Positions 1 to 6,862 are shown, counted from the first letter of the stretch. The stretch is DNA of 15,285 nucleotides from Ruminococcaceae bacterium UBA1425 (GCA_002329365.1 DCUB01000050.1:1-15285), one strand, 5' to 3'. Notes: generated by a model from the letters alone, not told the origin. Made by a program: numbers and translations.

Positions 1-69
1 ATGGGTAGCATCCTACTCGATTTAATTAAGGTAAACAATAAAAATATATCATTTATTAAAAAATTTTTA

Positions 70-98
70 TTGACAAACGATAAAACTTATGATAAAGT
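70..98 (+). promoter_or_regulatory. Sigma-A-type promoter of the DUF2975-XRE-DUF4173 operon
   Basis: TTGACA at 70-75 matches the -35 consensus exactly. After a 17-bp spacer, TAAAGT at 93-98 is a reasonable -10, preceded by TG at 90-91 (extended -10). The predicted transcript would start about 25-30 nt before the start codon at 132, which fits a short leader ending in the GGAGGG ribosome binding site at 120-125. A short ACTT/AAGT inverted repeat overlaps the -10 (within 85-98). It could be an operator for the XRE protein, but this is only a guess. Confidence 0.7.
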
Positions 99-131
99 AT
101 AAACATAATTACAACGTTCGGAGGGTAAGAT

Positions 132-569
132 ATGTGGAACGCAAAAAAATCAACGGTTTTATCTCTTGTCATGACATATGTATGCGCCGCCGCGCTTATT
201 GCAATGATGTTTATCGCGCCGTCCTTTTTAAATTACTGGTACAACAGCTTTCAGAGCCTTGTAAAAACTGTTCTTGTCGTCTTTTACTGCTGCTGCCCCA
301 TAGCCTTCGCCGCGATATACTGCCTTTTGAGGCTGCTTTCAAACATCAGAAAGGAATATATCTTTGAAAATCAGAACGTGTCGCTGCTCCGATTGCTCTC
401 GTGGTGCTGTTTCGGAGTCACACTCGTTACGTTCATAGGCGGAATACTTTATCTGCCCTTTTATCTTGTTGCCGGTTCTTCTCTGTTTCTCGGGCTTATA
501 CTGCGGGTTGTCAAAAACGTCATAGCCGCGGCAGTTGAGATAAAAACAGAGAACGAACTGACGGTTTAA
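132..569 (+). CDS. DUF2975 family membrane protein
   Basis: A 145-residue protein with four predicted membrane segments, roughly residues 7-30, 40-65, 85-112 and 114-135, separated by short loops. The segment before the third helix (ENQNVSLLRLLSW) and the overall size match the DUF2975 family, whose members usually sit directly beside a small YozG-like XRE regulator, as here. The ATG at 132 has a strong GGAGGG ribosome binding site at 120-125. The gene is first in a three-gene operon, 14 bp before the regulator gene. No catalytic motif is visible. The biochemical role of the family is not established. A role as membrane partner or sensor controlling the neighbouring DNA-binding protein is inference from the conserved pairing. 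Confidence 0.82.
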   Translation: MWNAKKSTVLSLVMTYVCAAALIAMMFIAPSFLNYWYNSFQSLVKTVLVVFYCCCPIAFAAIYCLLRLLSNIRKEYIFENQNVSLLRLLSWCCFGVTLVTFIGGILYLPFYLVAGSSLFLGLILRVVKNVIAAAVEIKTENELTV

Positions 570-583
570 AAGGAGCGGATGAT

Positions 584-790
584 ATGCCGATTATTGTTAA
601 TTTAGACGTAATGCTCGCGAAAAGAAAAATGTCGTCGGGCGAGCTTGCGGAAAGAGTGGGAATTACACAGGCCAACCTTTCCATATTAAAAACAGGCAAG
701 GCAAAGGCTGTTCGTTTTTCTACGCTTGAGGCGATTTGCCGGGAGCTCGACTGCCAGCCTGCCGATATTCTCGAATATGTTAAGGAGTGA
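584..790 (+). CDS. Small XRE/Cro-type HTH transcriptional regulator (YozG-like)
   Basis: A 68-residue protein that is almost entirely one helix-turn-helix domain. Residues 8-60 contain the typical pattern: MLAKRKMSSGELAERVGIT, then QANLSILKTGKAKAVRFSTL, then EAICRELDCQPADILEY. This is the compact Cro/C1 class with no ligand or dimerisation extension. AGGAGCGG at 571-578 precedes the ATG. It lies between a DUF2975 membrane protein (14-bp gap) and a DUF4173 membrane protein (6-bp gap), so the three are almost certainly co-transcribed. By analogy with other small Cro-type regulators it probably binds its own promoter, and the membrane neighbours may modulate it. The target sites are not identifiable from this sequence alone. 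Confidence 0.88.
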   Translation: MPIIVNLDVMLAKRKMSSGELAERVGITQANLSILKTGKAKAVRFSTLEAICRELDCQPADILEYVKE

Positions 791-796
791 TTTGTC

Positions 797-2530
797 GTGA
801 CGGAAAACAATACGAATATTCCGAACGTAGAGAATCCAAAGCTGAATACGAACGAAAAAGCGGTCGGCGGGACGGTACCGCGTGAAAACAAAGCTGCTGT
901 GCAACAGGCGGCGCCACAGCAGGCAGTGCCTTCGCAGCCGTATCCTCCTGTTGTCATAACGAAACGCCCCGCGCAGAGCTTTGACCGCAGGGACGCGGTG
1001 TTTGCAGTGTTGGCGTTGGCTTTGGGCGCTTTTACTTACGAGTTTGCCATACAAAACGAATTCAGGTCGGGGCTGACCGCGGCGCATTTTCTGATGCTTA
1101 TAATCGGCACAGTCTATTTCGGAAAAAGCCGCCGAAGAATTTCGCCGTACCCGGTTTTCTGCGGAATCGCGTCCTTAGCTCTCGGCTCTCTTTTTTCGAT
1201 TGTAAACAGCGAATTGCTTGCATTGTGCTTCGCGGCAATGGTTTTTACGGAAATCGTTTATTTCTTCAGCATATGGGGACAGCCGAGGCATCCGCTCGGC
1301 AGCTATTCAACGGTTTTTGACTTTCTCCGCTACTCTGTTTTCCTGCCGCTTTCAAAGCTTACGGAGCCGTTTCGCGCGTTTCTGAACAAGAGCGGCAAAA
1401 AGCTGAAAAAGACGCCGAAGATATTGCTCGGCGCTCTTATAGCCCTGCCGGTGCTCTGCGTCGTTGTGCCGCTGCTCATATCGTCCGACGCAGCATTTGA
1501 AGGGCTTATGCTGGCTGTTTGGGAAGATATAATGGAAATAATCGCAAGAATCATAGTCACATTACTGATATTTGTCTTTGTATTTTCTTTCATGTTTGCC
1601 GTAAACAAAAAGCTTGACGTTACGGAAACCGCGCCGCTGAAAATTAACACGCACATTGCCGACAGCACGGTAGTGAACACGGCGCTTTTACTCCTGTCGT
1701 TCATATACGCGGTATACATGCTGTCGCAGCTTAGCTACTTTTTCAGCGCGTTTTCCGGCTTGCTGCCGGAGGACTTCACCTTTGCCGAATACGCGCGCCG
1801 CGGCTTTTTTGAAATGTGCGCGATAGCCGCCGTAAACCTCGGGCTGATGTTCCTGTCGCTTGTGCTGTCAAAATACCGCGACAAAAAAATCTCAAAGCTG
1901 ACAAAGGCGCTTTGCCTGTTTATCGGGGCTTTTTCAATTCTCCTTATAGCTACCTCTTTTTCAAAAATGTATATGTATATCTCGCAATACGGGCTTACAA
2001 GGCTGCGCGTTATAACCTCCGCCTTTATGGTTGTGCTGCTCCTTGTTTTTGTATATACGGTTATACGGATCTTTAAAGCCCGTTTCCCGTATATGAAGTT
2101 CGCTGTCGTAACGGCCTGCATTGTGCTGTTTTCGCTGACGTTAGCCGATGTTGACAGATGCGTGGCAAAATTCAACATCTATGCCTATCGAAGCGGAATA
2201 ACCGAGGAACTTGATATGGATATGCTCGGCTGGCTTGGTAGCGGAAGCACGCCCGAGCTTATGAAACTGATTGACGACGAAAACGATAAAATAAAATATG
2301 ACGCTATTAACTGTCTTTTGGATAGATCATTTGTATATTTTGATGTGGACGAGCACGGAAATATAAAGGAACAGGGCAGGACAAAAATAATGTCCTTCAA
2401 CCTTTCGGAATACCGCGAAAAGAAGGTTTCGCGCGACTTCCTTGAAATGAAGAAGGACGAATTAAAAGAACTTACGAAAAAAACAGCAGAATTAAACGAG
2501 CTTAACCCCGCCATGGCTACGGATTTTTAG
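797..2530 (+). CDS. DUF4173 domain-containing polytopic membrane protein
   Basis: A 577-residue protein. Residues 1 to about 70 form a soluble, low-complexity tail rich in Asn, Gln, Pro and Ala. About 11 hydrophobic segments follow, between roughly residues 72 and 460. A charged C-terminal domain of about 110 residues ends the protein. The stretch around residues 310-340, with YFFSAFSGLLPEDFTFAEYA and then RRGFFEMCAI, is characteristic of the DUF4173 family. The start is GTG at 797, served by AAGGAG at 782-787, which overlaps the end of the upstream HTH gene; translation is probably coupled. It is the last gene of the DUF2975-XRE operon. Its 3' end overlaps the convergent kinase gene by 39 bp with no terminator between them. 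The family's function is unknown; transport or sensing would be speculation. Confidence 0.82.
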   Translation: MTENNTNIPNVENPKLNTNEKAVGGTVPRENKAAVQQAAPQQAVPSQPYPPVVITKRPAQSFDRRDAVFAVLALALGAFTYEFAIQNEFRSGLTAAHFLMLIIGTVYFGKSRRRISPYPVFCGIASLALGSLFSIVNSELLALCFAAMVFTEIVYFFSIWGQPRHPLGSYSTVFDFLRYSVFLPLSKLTEPFRAFLNKSGKKLKKTPKILLGALIALPVLCVVVPLLISSDAAFEGLMLAVWEDIMEIIARIIVTLLIFVFVFSFMFAVNKKLDVTETAPLKINTHIADSTVVNTALLLLSFIYAVYMLSQLSYFFSAFSGLLPEDFTFAEYARRGFFEMCAIAAVNLGLMFLSLVLSKYRDKKISKLTKALCLFIGAFSILLIATSFSKMYMYISQYGLTRLRVITSAFMVVLLLVFVYTVIRIFKARFPYMKFAVVTACIVLFSLTLADVDRCVAKFNIYAYRSGITEELDMDMLGWLGSGSTPELMKLIDDENDKIKYDAINCLLDRSFVYFDVDEHGNIKEQGRTKIMSFNLSEYREKKVSRDFLEMKKDELKELTKKTAELNELNPAMATDF

Positions 2531-3775
2531 AGCCTTGCAGCTTCCAGCGCCGAAAACCTTTTCCATTCCTGCCTTGTAGACGTCAAGCATATCATCCGGA
2601 ACAAACGCCTGAACGGTGCCGGCAAAGCCGCCGCCGTGAACTCTCCACGCGCCCCTGCCTTTTAAAAGCCCGGAGCTTAAAGCAAGAGCAAGCGAAACGG
2701 GCTGGCTGCCGGGCTGCGAGCAGGAAAACACGTTTTGATTAAACATAAACGAAGATTCGCCGCTTTCGATTACAAGCTTTTTAAAGGCGTCAAAGTCGCC
2801 CGCTTTCAGCGCCTCCACCTCGCGAACGACGCGTTCGTTGTCGTTGTAGAAGTGAATGGCGCGCAGGACGGCTCTGTCGCCTGCCTTTTCTCTCGCGCCG
2901 GCGATATCGGAAAAGAATCTTTCGGCGGGAACATCGCGCAGAACCTTTTTGCCGAAAAATCCGGCAACCGACTCCATTTCGCTTCTGACGGCGGCATATT
3001 CCTGTGTTAGGTCGGCGTGGCTTCCGCCCGTGTCGGTTATGCAAAGGGAGTGGCCGCAAGACGCAAAGTCGAAGGAGAGCTTTTCGATAACGGGAGCCGA
3101 CGTGTCTTGAAAGTCAATGGTGACAAAGCCGCCGACGGCGCAGGCCGTCTGGTCCATAAGCCCGCAGGGTTTGCCGAAAAACACGTTTTCGGCGTACTGA
3201 GCAATCTGAGCTATTTCAATCGGCGAAACCCTTCCGCCGTTAAACAGATGATTGAGGATTGTGCCGAGCAGAACCTCAAACGCGGCGGAGCTTGAAAGCC
3301 CCGAGCCGGAAAGCACCTCGGACGCGGTGGAGGCGTTGAAGCCGCCGATTTTATAGCCCCTCTTGAGGAAGCCCGCGCAAACGCCGCGGACGAGAGATGT
3401 CGAGTGCCCCTCCTCGTCGGGCGAGGGCAGCATATTCGAAAGCTCGACGACGTTCATGTCGTGCCCCTCTGATTTTACCCTTATGGTGTTTTCACCGTTC
3501 GGCGCGGCAACGGCGACCACGTCGAGGTTTACTCCCGCGGCAAGAACCCTGCCGTGATTGTGGTCGGTGTGGTTTCCGCAGACCTCCGTGCGCCCCGGCA
3601 CGCTGAACAGCCCCGCCTCGCATTCCGTGGAGAACAACTCGGCAAAGCTTTCAAGAACGCGCAAAAGCCGCTCCTTATTTCGGGAAAGCTCCGGGGGGGA
3701 TGTATATACGGACATAAGATCCTTGTCGAGTGAGCCGCTTCTGATTCCGCCGTAAAGCTCTTTATAACTGACCAT
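2492..3775 (-). CDS. galK: Galactokinase family protein (GHMP kinase)
   Basis: A 427-residue GHMP-superfamily sugar kinase that would phosphorylate galactose at C1 with ATP in the cytosol. The galactokinase signature lies at residues 60-75 (PGRTEVCGNHTDHNHG). The ATP-binding GHMP motif is at 156-165 (SGSGLSSSAA). The probable catalytic base Asp208 is in CGLMDQ, and the C-terminal glycine-rich motif is VHGGGFAGTVQAF. In the signature, Asn68 replaces the Glu of the usual GEHTDY motif, and the protein is longer than E. coli GalK (about 380 residues), so substrate preference is less certain. I chose ATG 3775 because it overlaps the upstream VTT gene by only 14 bp, typical of coupled translation. 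An in-frame start at 3853 would overlap by 92 bp and add a Lys-rich tail. No galT, galE or galM is nearby. Confidence 0.8.
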   Translation of the reverse strand: MVSYKELYGGIRSGSLDKDLMSVYTSPPELSRNKERLLRVLESFAELFSTECEAGLFSVPGRTEVCGNHTDHNHGRVLAAGVNLDVVAVAAPNGENTIRVKSEGHDMNVVELSNMLPSPDEEGHSTSLVRGVCAGFLKRGYKIGGFNASTASEVLSGSGLSSSAAFEVLLGTILNHLFNGGRVSPIEIAQIAQYAENVFFGKPCGLMDQTACAVGGFVTIDFQDTSAPVIEKLSFDFASCGHSLCITDTGGSHADLTQEYAAVRSEMESVAGFFGKKVLRDVPAERFFSDIAGAREKAGDRAVLRAIHFYNDNERVVREVEALKAGDFDAFKKLVIESGESSFMFNQNVFSCSQPGSQPVSLALALSSGLLKGRGAWRVHGGGFAGTVQAFVPDDMLDVYKAGMEKVFGAGSCKALKIRSHGGVKLV

Positions 3776-4553
3776 GCATTTTACGCTCTTTTCCTTTTTT
3801 GATTTTTGCTTTGGATTCTTCGGAACCGCTTCGCTTTTCCTTGAATCTGACAATAAGGTCGACGATATAGTTCAGGCCGATAAGCATTGAGCCGGAAACA
3901 AGAAGGAATATTATAATAGGCAGTAAGAACGAGGCGGAGAGGGGATTGTAAACGTTTCGGCCGATAATCGTATATAGCAACAGCTTGTAAGAAAAGCCGC
4001 CGAGAGAAATAAGCAGATACTCTACATAGCCAATATCCATAGCCCCGTAAAGCTGGCTTACGCTGTTTACGGGGAAGCTCGGAATCAGCCTGAACAGGAA
4101 CAGCATGTACGGATTGCCCGAGCCGTCGCGTTCAAGGAACTCGCGTATTTCCGCGTTTTTTCTGATAATCTGCTTCGCGCCGCCGCCCCCGAGACGCTTT
4201 CCCCAGAAGAAGCGTATCGTCATAAGCCACGCGACGCCGATAAGATTTACAATGATGGCGGCGTAGCCCGGCAAAACCACACCCGTCGTAAGGCATATTG
4301 CCGGAATTGTTATAAGCGGGAATACGCTTTTCAGAGTAAACAGCAAAAACACAACGGCGACGAAAAGCCACCATTCCTGTATGGCTGCAATGCGTTCTTC
4401 AAACTCGGCAAGCTTTTGCTGCCATGTGTTGTACCACACCTCAACCTCGTCAATCTGAACGAGAATCAGCAAAGCTGTAAACAATATGGCAAAAAAAATA
4501 AATATTATGCCGAGCAGCTTGATAAATGTACGTCTGTTTCTTTTTTTGTGCAA
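3762..4553 (-). CDS. TVP38/TMEM64 family membrane protein (VTT domain)
   Basis: A 263-residue membrane protein of the VTT (formerly SNARE-associated/DedA-like) superfamily. It has an N-terminal membrane segment (about residues 10-33), a predicted helical extracytoplasmic stretch, a hydrophobic core beginning near residue 63, and the family's conserved FRLIPSFPVNSVSQLYGAMD block. Its C-terminal tail is strongly Lys/Arg/Glu-rich. Some VTT proteins act in lipid scrambling or membrane homeostasis, but none of that can be read from this sequence. The start is TTG. GGAGGG at 4561-4566 lies 7 nt before the TTG at 4553 and only 1 nt before an in-frame TTG at 4559, so 4553 is preferred. It is first in a two-gene operon and overlaps the galactokinase-like gene by 14 bp. 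Confidence 0.85.
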   Translation of the reverse strand: MHKKRNRRTFIKLLGIIFIFFAILFTALLILVQIDEVEVWYNTWQQKLAEFEERIAAIQEWWLFVAVVFLLFTLKSVFPLITIPAICLTTGVVLPGYAAIIVNLIGVAWLMTIRFFWGKRLGGGGAKQIIRKNAEIREFLERDGSGNPYMLFLFRLIPSFPVNSVSQLYGAMDIGYVEYLLISLGGFSYKLLLYTIIGRNVYNPLSASFLLPIIIFLLVSGSMLIGLNYIVDLIVRFKEKRSGSEESKAKIKKGKERKMHGQL

Positions 4554-4599
4554 AAACAAGCCCTCCGCTCGAAAATAATACCATAACCGTGTGTTGTAT

Positions 4600-4628
4600 A
4601 TTTTAACCTATTTATCCTGTCAGGTCAA
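4600..4628 (-). promoter_or_regulatory. Promoter of the VTT-kinase operon
   Basis: Read on the minus strand, TTGACC (4628-4623) is followed after exactly 17 bp by TAAAAT (4605-4600). Transcription would start near 4593 and give a leader of about 40 nt containing the GGAGGG ribosome binding site. It lies back to back with the promoter of the dehydrogenase gene. Confidence 0.65.
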
Positions 4629-4663
4629 CGAGAATTTTGTAAATAAAATTAATTTATTTTTTA

Positions 4664-4692
4664 TGTACACACCGTTTGGGTTATGTTATAAT
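4664..4692 (+). promoter_or_regulatory. Promoter of the D-2-hydroxyacid dehydrogenase gene
   Basis: A perfect TATAAT at 4687-4692 is preceded by TG at 4684-4685 (extended -10). At a 17-bp distance, TGTACA at 4664-4669 is a partial -35 match. The short leader carries a GGGAGGG ribosome binding site at 4709-4715, just before the ATG at 4722. An A/T-rich block (about 4637-4664) lies just upstream and could serve as an UP element. Confidence 0.7.
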
Positions 4693-4721
4693 TTGTTCGG
4701 AGCAAAACGGGAGGGATTGTT

Positions 4722-5678
4722 ATGAAAGCAGTAATACTTGACGCCTACACTACAAATCCGGGAGACCTTTCATGGGACTGGCTCGGAAAATACGTCGACG
4801 ATTATACGATATACGACTTCACAAAACCAGACGAGGCCGAAAGCAGGATAAAGGACTGCGAGATAGTCATTACAAACAAAACAAAGCTTCGGAAAAAAGA
4901 GCTTGACAGCCTCACGAAAACGGTTTACATAGGACTTTTAAGCACGGGATATGACGCCGTTGACTCCGCCTACGCGCGCGGGCTCGGAATACCTGTTACG
5001 AATATACCGGCATATTCGACAGACGGCGTGGCCCAGATGACGTTCGCGCTGCTGCTTGAGTTTACAAACCGCGTAGCCCTGCACGACTCCGCCGTCAAGA
5101 ACGGGGAGTGGGGCAAAAACGGCAACTTCTGCTTCTGGAAGTCTAACCTTACGGAGCTTGCGGGAAAGACCTTCGGAATAATCGGCTACGGCAAGATAGG
5201 CAGTACGGTTGCGAAAATCGCAAGGGCGTTCGGCATGAAAGTAGCCGCAAACACGCGCAATCCCGACAAGTACCGTGACGACGGCATAGAGTTTTTGTCA
5301 CTCGACGAGCTGCTTCCGCGCTGCGATTTCGTCAGTGTTCACGTCCCCTACAGCAAGGAAGCGGACAAGATGGTAAACACGGAGTTCTTATCAAAAATGA
5401 AGCCGTCCGCGTTTCTGATAAATACCTCAAGAGGGGCTATTGTCGACGAAGCTGCGCTGCGCGACGCGCTCGACGGCGGAGTTATAGCCGGAGCGGGAGT
5501 GGACGTGCTTTCAACCGAACCGCCGAAGGACGACAACCCGCTTGTTTCCTGCGAAAAGTGCATAATAACTCCGCATATTTCGTGGGCGGCGTTCGAAACG
5601 CGCCGAAGGCTCATGGGTATATGCGAAAACAACCTGAAGGCTTTTTTAGAGGGCAGCCCCATTAACGTCGTGAACTGA
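4722..5678 (+). CDS. D-2-hydroxyacid dehydrogenase (glycerate dehydrogenase-like)
   Basis: A 318-residue cytosolic oxidoreductase of the D-isomer-specific 2-hydroxyacid dehydrogenase family, which interconverts 2-keto acids and D-2-hydroxy acids using NAD(P)H. The Rossmann nucleotide-binding motif GYGKIG is at residues 155-160. The expected catalytic residues are present: Arg237 in NTSRGAIVD, Glu266 in STEPP and His285 in TPHISWAA. Length fits the single-domain-pair forms such as hydroxypyruvate/glycerate dehydrogenase. The C-terminal ACT domain of long SerA proteins is absent. At the end of the second Rossmann strand the usual Asp is replaced by AANTRNP, which suggests NADP(H) rather than NAD(H), by inference. 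It appears monocistronic, with its own promoter and no obvious terminator before the L21 promoter. Exact substrate cannot be assigned. Confidence 0.9.
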   Translation: MKAVILDAYTTNPGDLSWDWLGKYVDDYTIYDFTKPDEAESRIKDCEIVITNKTKLRKKELDSLTKTVYIGLLSTGYDAVDSAYARGLGIPVTNIPAYSTDGVAQMTFALLLEFTNRVALHDSAVKNGEWGKNGNFCFWKSNLTELAGKTFGIIGYGKIGSTVAKIARAFGMKVAANTRNPDKYRDDGIEFLSLDELLPRCDFVSVHVPYSKEADKMVNTEFLSKMKPSAFLINTSRGAIVDEAALRDALDGGVIAGAGVDVLSTEPPKDDNPLVSCEKCIITPHISWAAFETRRRLMGICENNLKAFLEGSPINVVN

Positions 5679-5727
5679 CAAATGCCGGCATTTTACGGGG
5701 TTATTTTACGGGATAAAGAAAAAATGC

Positions 5728-5756
5728 TTGACAACCCGGCATTGCGGTGATATAAT
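5728..5756 (+). promoter_or_regulatory. Perfect consensus promoter of the L21-Prp-L27 operon
   Basis: TTGACA at 5728-5733, a 17-bp spacer and TATAAT at 5751-5756, with TG at 5748-5749 as an extended -10. All twelve core bases match the sigma-A consensus, as expected for a ribosomal protein operon. Transcription should begin near 5763, directly at the L21 leader. Confidence 0.9.
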
Positions 5757-5762
5757 CATTTA

Positions 5763-5840
5763 GCCGCGTACTCAGGGTGGCATTTTTGTTGTGCCGCAAG
5801 ACGGTAAATCCGCACCCCGCAGTAGCGAGTCTTAAAAAGG
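5763..5840 (+). ncRNA. Ribosomal protein L21 leader (cis-regulatory RNA)
   Basis: This roughly 80-nt untranslated stretch between the consensus promoter and rplU can fold into nested helices. ACTC (5770-5773) pairs with GAGT (5827-5830), GGGTG (5775-5779) with CACCC (5813-5817), and GGCA (5779-5782) with TGCC (5792-5795); the last two share one base and would be alternatives at that position. Position, size and the GGGTGGCA...TGCCGCAAGACGG layout correspond to the L21 leader described in Bacillota, thought to let a product of the operon, probably L21, repress its own synthesis. A covariance-model search was not possible here, so the exact boundaries are approximate. Confidence 0.75.
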
Positions 5841-5853
5841 AATGGTAAATCCT

Positions 5854-6165
5854 ATGTACGCAATTATTGAAACCGGCGGAAAACAGTACAAGGTTGAGGC
5901 GGGCGACACGCTTTTCATCGAAAAGCTTGACGTCGAGCCGGAGCAGGAAATCACGTTCGACAAGGTAGTCGCGGTCTGCACCGACGCCGGCATTTCCCTG
6001 GGCACTCCCTATCTTGACGACGTTACCGTAACAGCCAGAGTCGTTAAAAACGGCAAGGCAAAAAAGATAACCGTCATGACCTACAAGCCCAAGAAAAACG
6101 AGAAGCGCAAAATGGGTCACAGGCAGCCCTATACGAAGATTGAAGTTACGGCCGTAAACGCTTAA
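5854..6165 (+). CDS. rplU: 50S ribosomal protein L21
   Basis: A 103-residue protein beginning MYAIIETGGKQYKVEAGD, the highly conserved L21 N-terminus, and ending with the basic YKPKKNEKRKMGHRQPYTKI block that contacts 23S rRNA. Length is the family standard of about 102-103. An in-frame ATG exists four codons earlier at 5842, but it abuts the AAGGA ribosome binding site at 5837-5841, and homologs start at MYAII, so 5854 is preferred. The gene is first in the rplU-prp-rpmA operon and is probably autoregulated through the leader immediately upstream. Confidence 0.97.
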   Translation: MYAIIETGGKQYKVEAGDTLFIEKLDVEPEQEITFDKVVAVCTDAGISLGTPYLDDVTVTARVVKNGKAKKITVMTYKPKKNEKRKMGHRQPYTKIEVTAVNA

Positions 6166-6167
6166 AG

Positions 6168-6500
6168 ATGATAACCGCAAGGTTTTTTCAAAAAAACGGT
6201 CTGTTGGTCGGTTTTTCGCTTGACGGTCATGCGGGCGCCGCTCCGAGGGGGAGCGACATAGTCTGCGCGTCGGTTTCTTCGGCGGCTTATATGACCGTAA
6301 ACACAATAACCGAAATCGCAAAAGCAAAATCAAAGCCGGAGGTCGGCGTTGGCAGATTAATGCTTGTCCTTACAGAGGATGAAGCAAGGCGTTCGCAGGA
6401 GCTGCTTTCGGGCTTTGAGCTACACATGAGGGAGCTTTCAAGCAAATACCCTCGAAGAATCAGAATAATTTACGGAGGTTATAAAAATGCTCAGAATTAA
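6168..6500 (+). CDS. prp: Ribosomal-processing cysteine protease Prp
   Basis: A 110-residue member of the YsxB/Prp family, the cysteine protease that removes the N-terminal extension of ribosomal protein L27 in Bacillota. The catalytic pair is visible: His21 in the DGHAG motif and Cys33 in the DIVCASVSS motif. The gene starts 2 bp after rplU and overlaps rpmA by 14 bp, the conserved rplU-prp-rpmA arrangement. There is no clear ribosome binding site before ATG 6168, so translation is probably coupled to rplU. The substrate, encoded immediately downstream, has the expected cleavable leader, which supports the assignment. Confidence 0.95.
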   Translation: MITARFFQKNGLLVGFSLDGHAGAAPRGSDIVCASVSSAAYMTVNTITEIAKAKSKPEVGVGRLMLVLTEDEARRSQELLSGFELHMRELSSKYPRRIRIIYGGYKNAQN

Positions 6501-6771
6501 CATTCAGCTTTTTGCTCATAAAAAGGGAATGGGTTCCACCCGCAACGGGCGCGATTCCGAATCAAAGAGGCTGGGCACCAAAAGGGCTGACGGTCAGTTT
6601 GTGCTTGCCGGCAACGTACTTGTCAGGCAGAGGGGCACGCATATCCATCCCGGCACAAACGTCGGCAAGGGCAGGGACGACACCCTTTTCGCCTTAATCG
6701 ACGGCAAGGTAAAGTTCGAGCGTATGGGCAGAGACCGCAAAAAGGTCAGCGTCTACGCTGTCGAGCAGTAA
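6487..6771 (+). CDS. rpmA: 50S ribosomal protein L27 with cleavable N-terminal extension
   Basis: A 94-residue L27. The body has the conserved HKKGMGSTRNGRDSESKRLG and GTHIHPGTNVGKGRDDTLFA blocks. The N-terminus is MLRINIQLFA followed by HKKG, the extension typical of Bacillota, which Prp removes after the FA pair so that the mature His/Lys-rich arm can reach the peptidyl transferase centre. GGAGG at 6475-6479 precedes the ATG by 7 nt. It is the last gene of the operon and is followed by a strong intrinsic terminator. The obg GTPase gene that often follows rpmA is not present here. Confidence 0.97.
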   Translation: MLRINIQLFAHKKGMGSTRNGRDSESKRLGTKRADGQFVLAGNVLVRQRGTHIHPGTNVGKGRDDTLFALIDGKVKFERMGRDRKKVSVYAVEQ

Positions 6772-6784
6772 TTTAAAATCCGGG

Positions 6785-6816
6785 CGGCGGGCTGGCTTTC
6801 AGCCCGCCGTTTTTTT
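6785..6816 (+). terminator. Intrinsic terminator after rpmA
   Basis: A 10-bp GC-rich stem, CGGCGGGCTG (6785-6794) with CAGCCCGCCG (6800-6809), has a 5-nt loop and is followed by seven T residues (6810-6816). It lies 13 bp after the rpmA stop codon. Confidence 0.95.
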
Positions 6817-6833
6817 ATGTCGATAACTCGTCA

Positions 6834-6862
6834 TTGAAAAAGCGTTGACTGTATGATATAAT
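6834..6862 (+). promoter_or_regulatory. Upstream promoter (P1) of the ABC-2 exporter operon
   Basis: TTGAAA at 6834-6839, a 17-bp spacer and TATAAT at 6857-6862, with TG at 6854-6855 as an extended -10. It overlaps a second promoter shifted by about 12 bp. Confidence 0.6.

Noticed and set aside
1..102. Open frame of 33 codons from the first base, beginning ATG GGT AGC
   Set aside because: It is very A/T-rich, has no visible ribosome binding site, overlaps the promoter of the next operon and matches no family I recognise. It could be the tail of an upstream gene but cannot be supported.
3776..3853. Longer N-terminus for the galactokinase-like gene
   Set aside because: It would be a Lys-rich tail lying entirely inside the VTT gene; the ATG at 3775 gives a normal coupled overlap.
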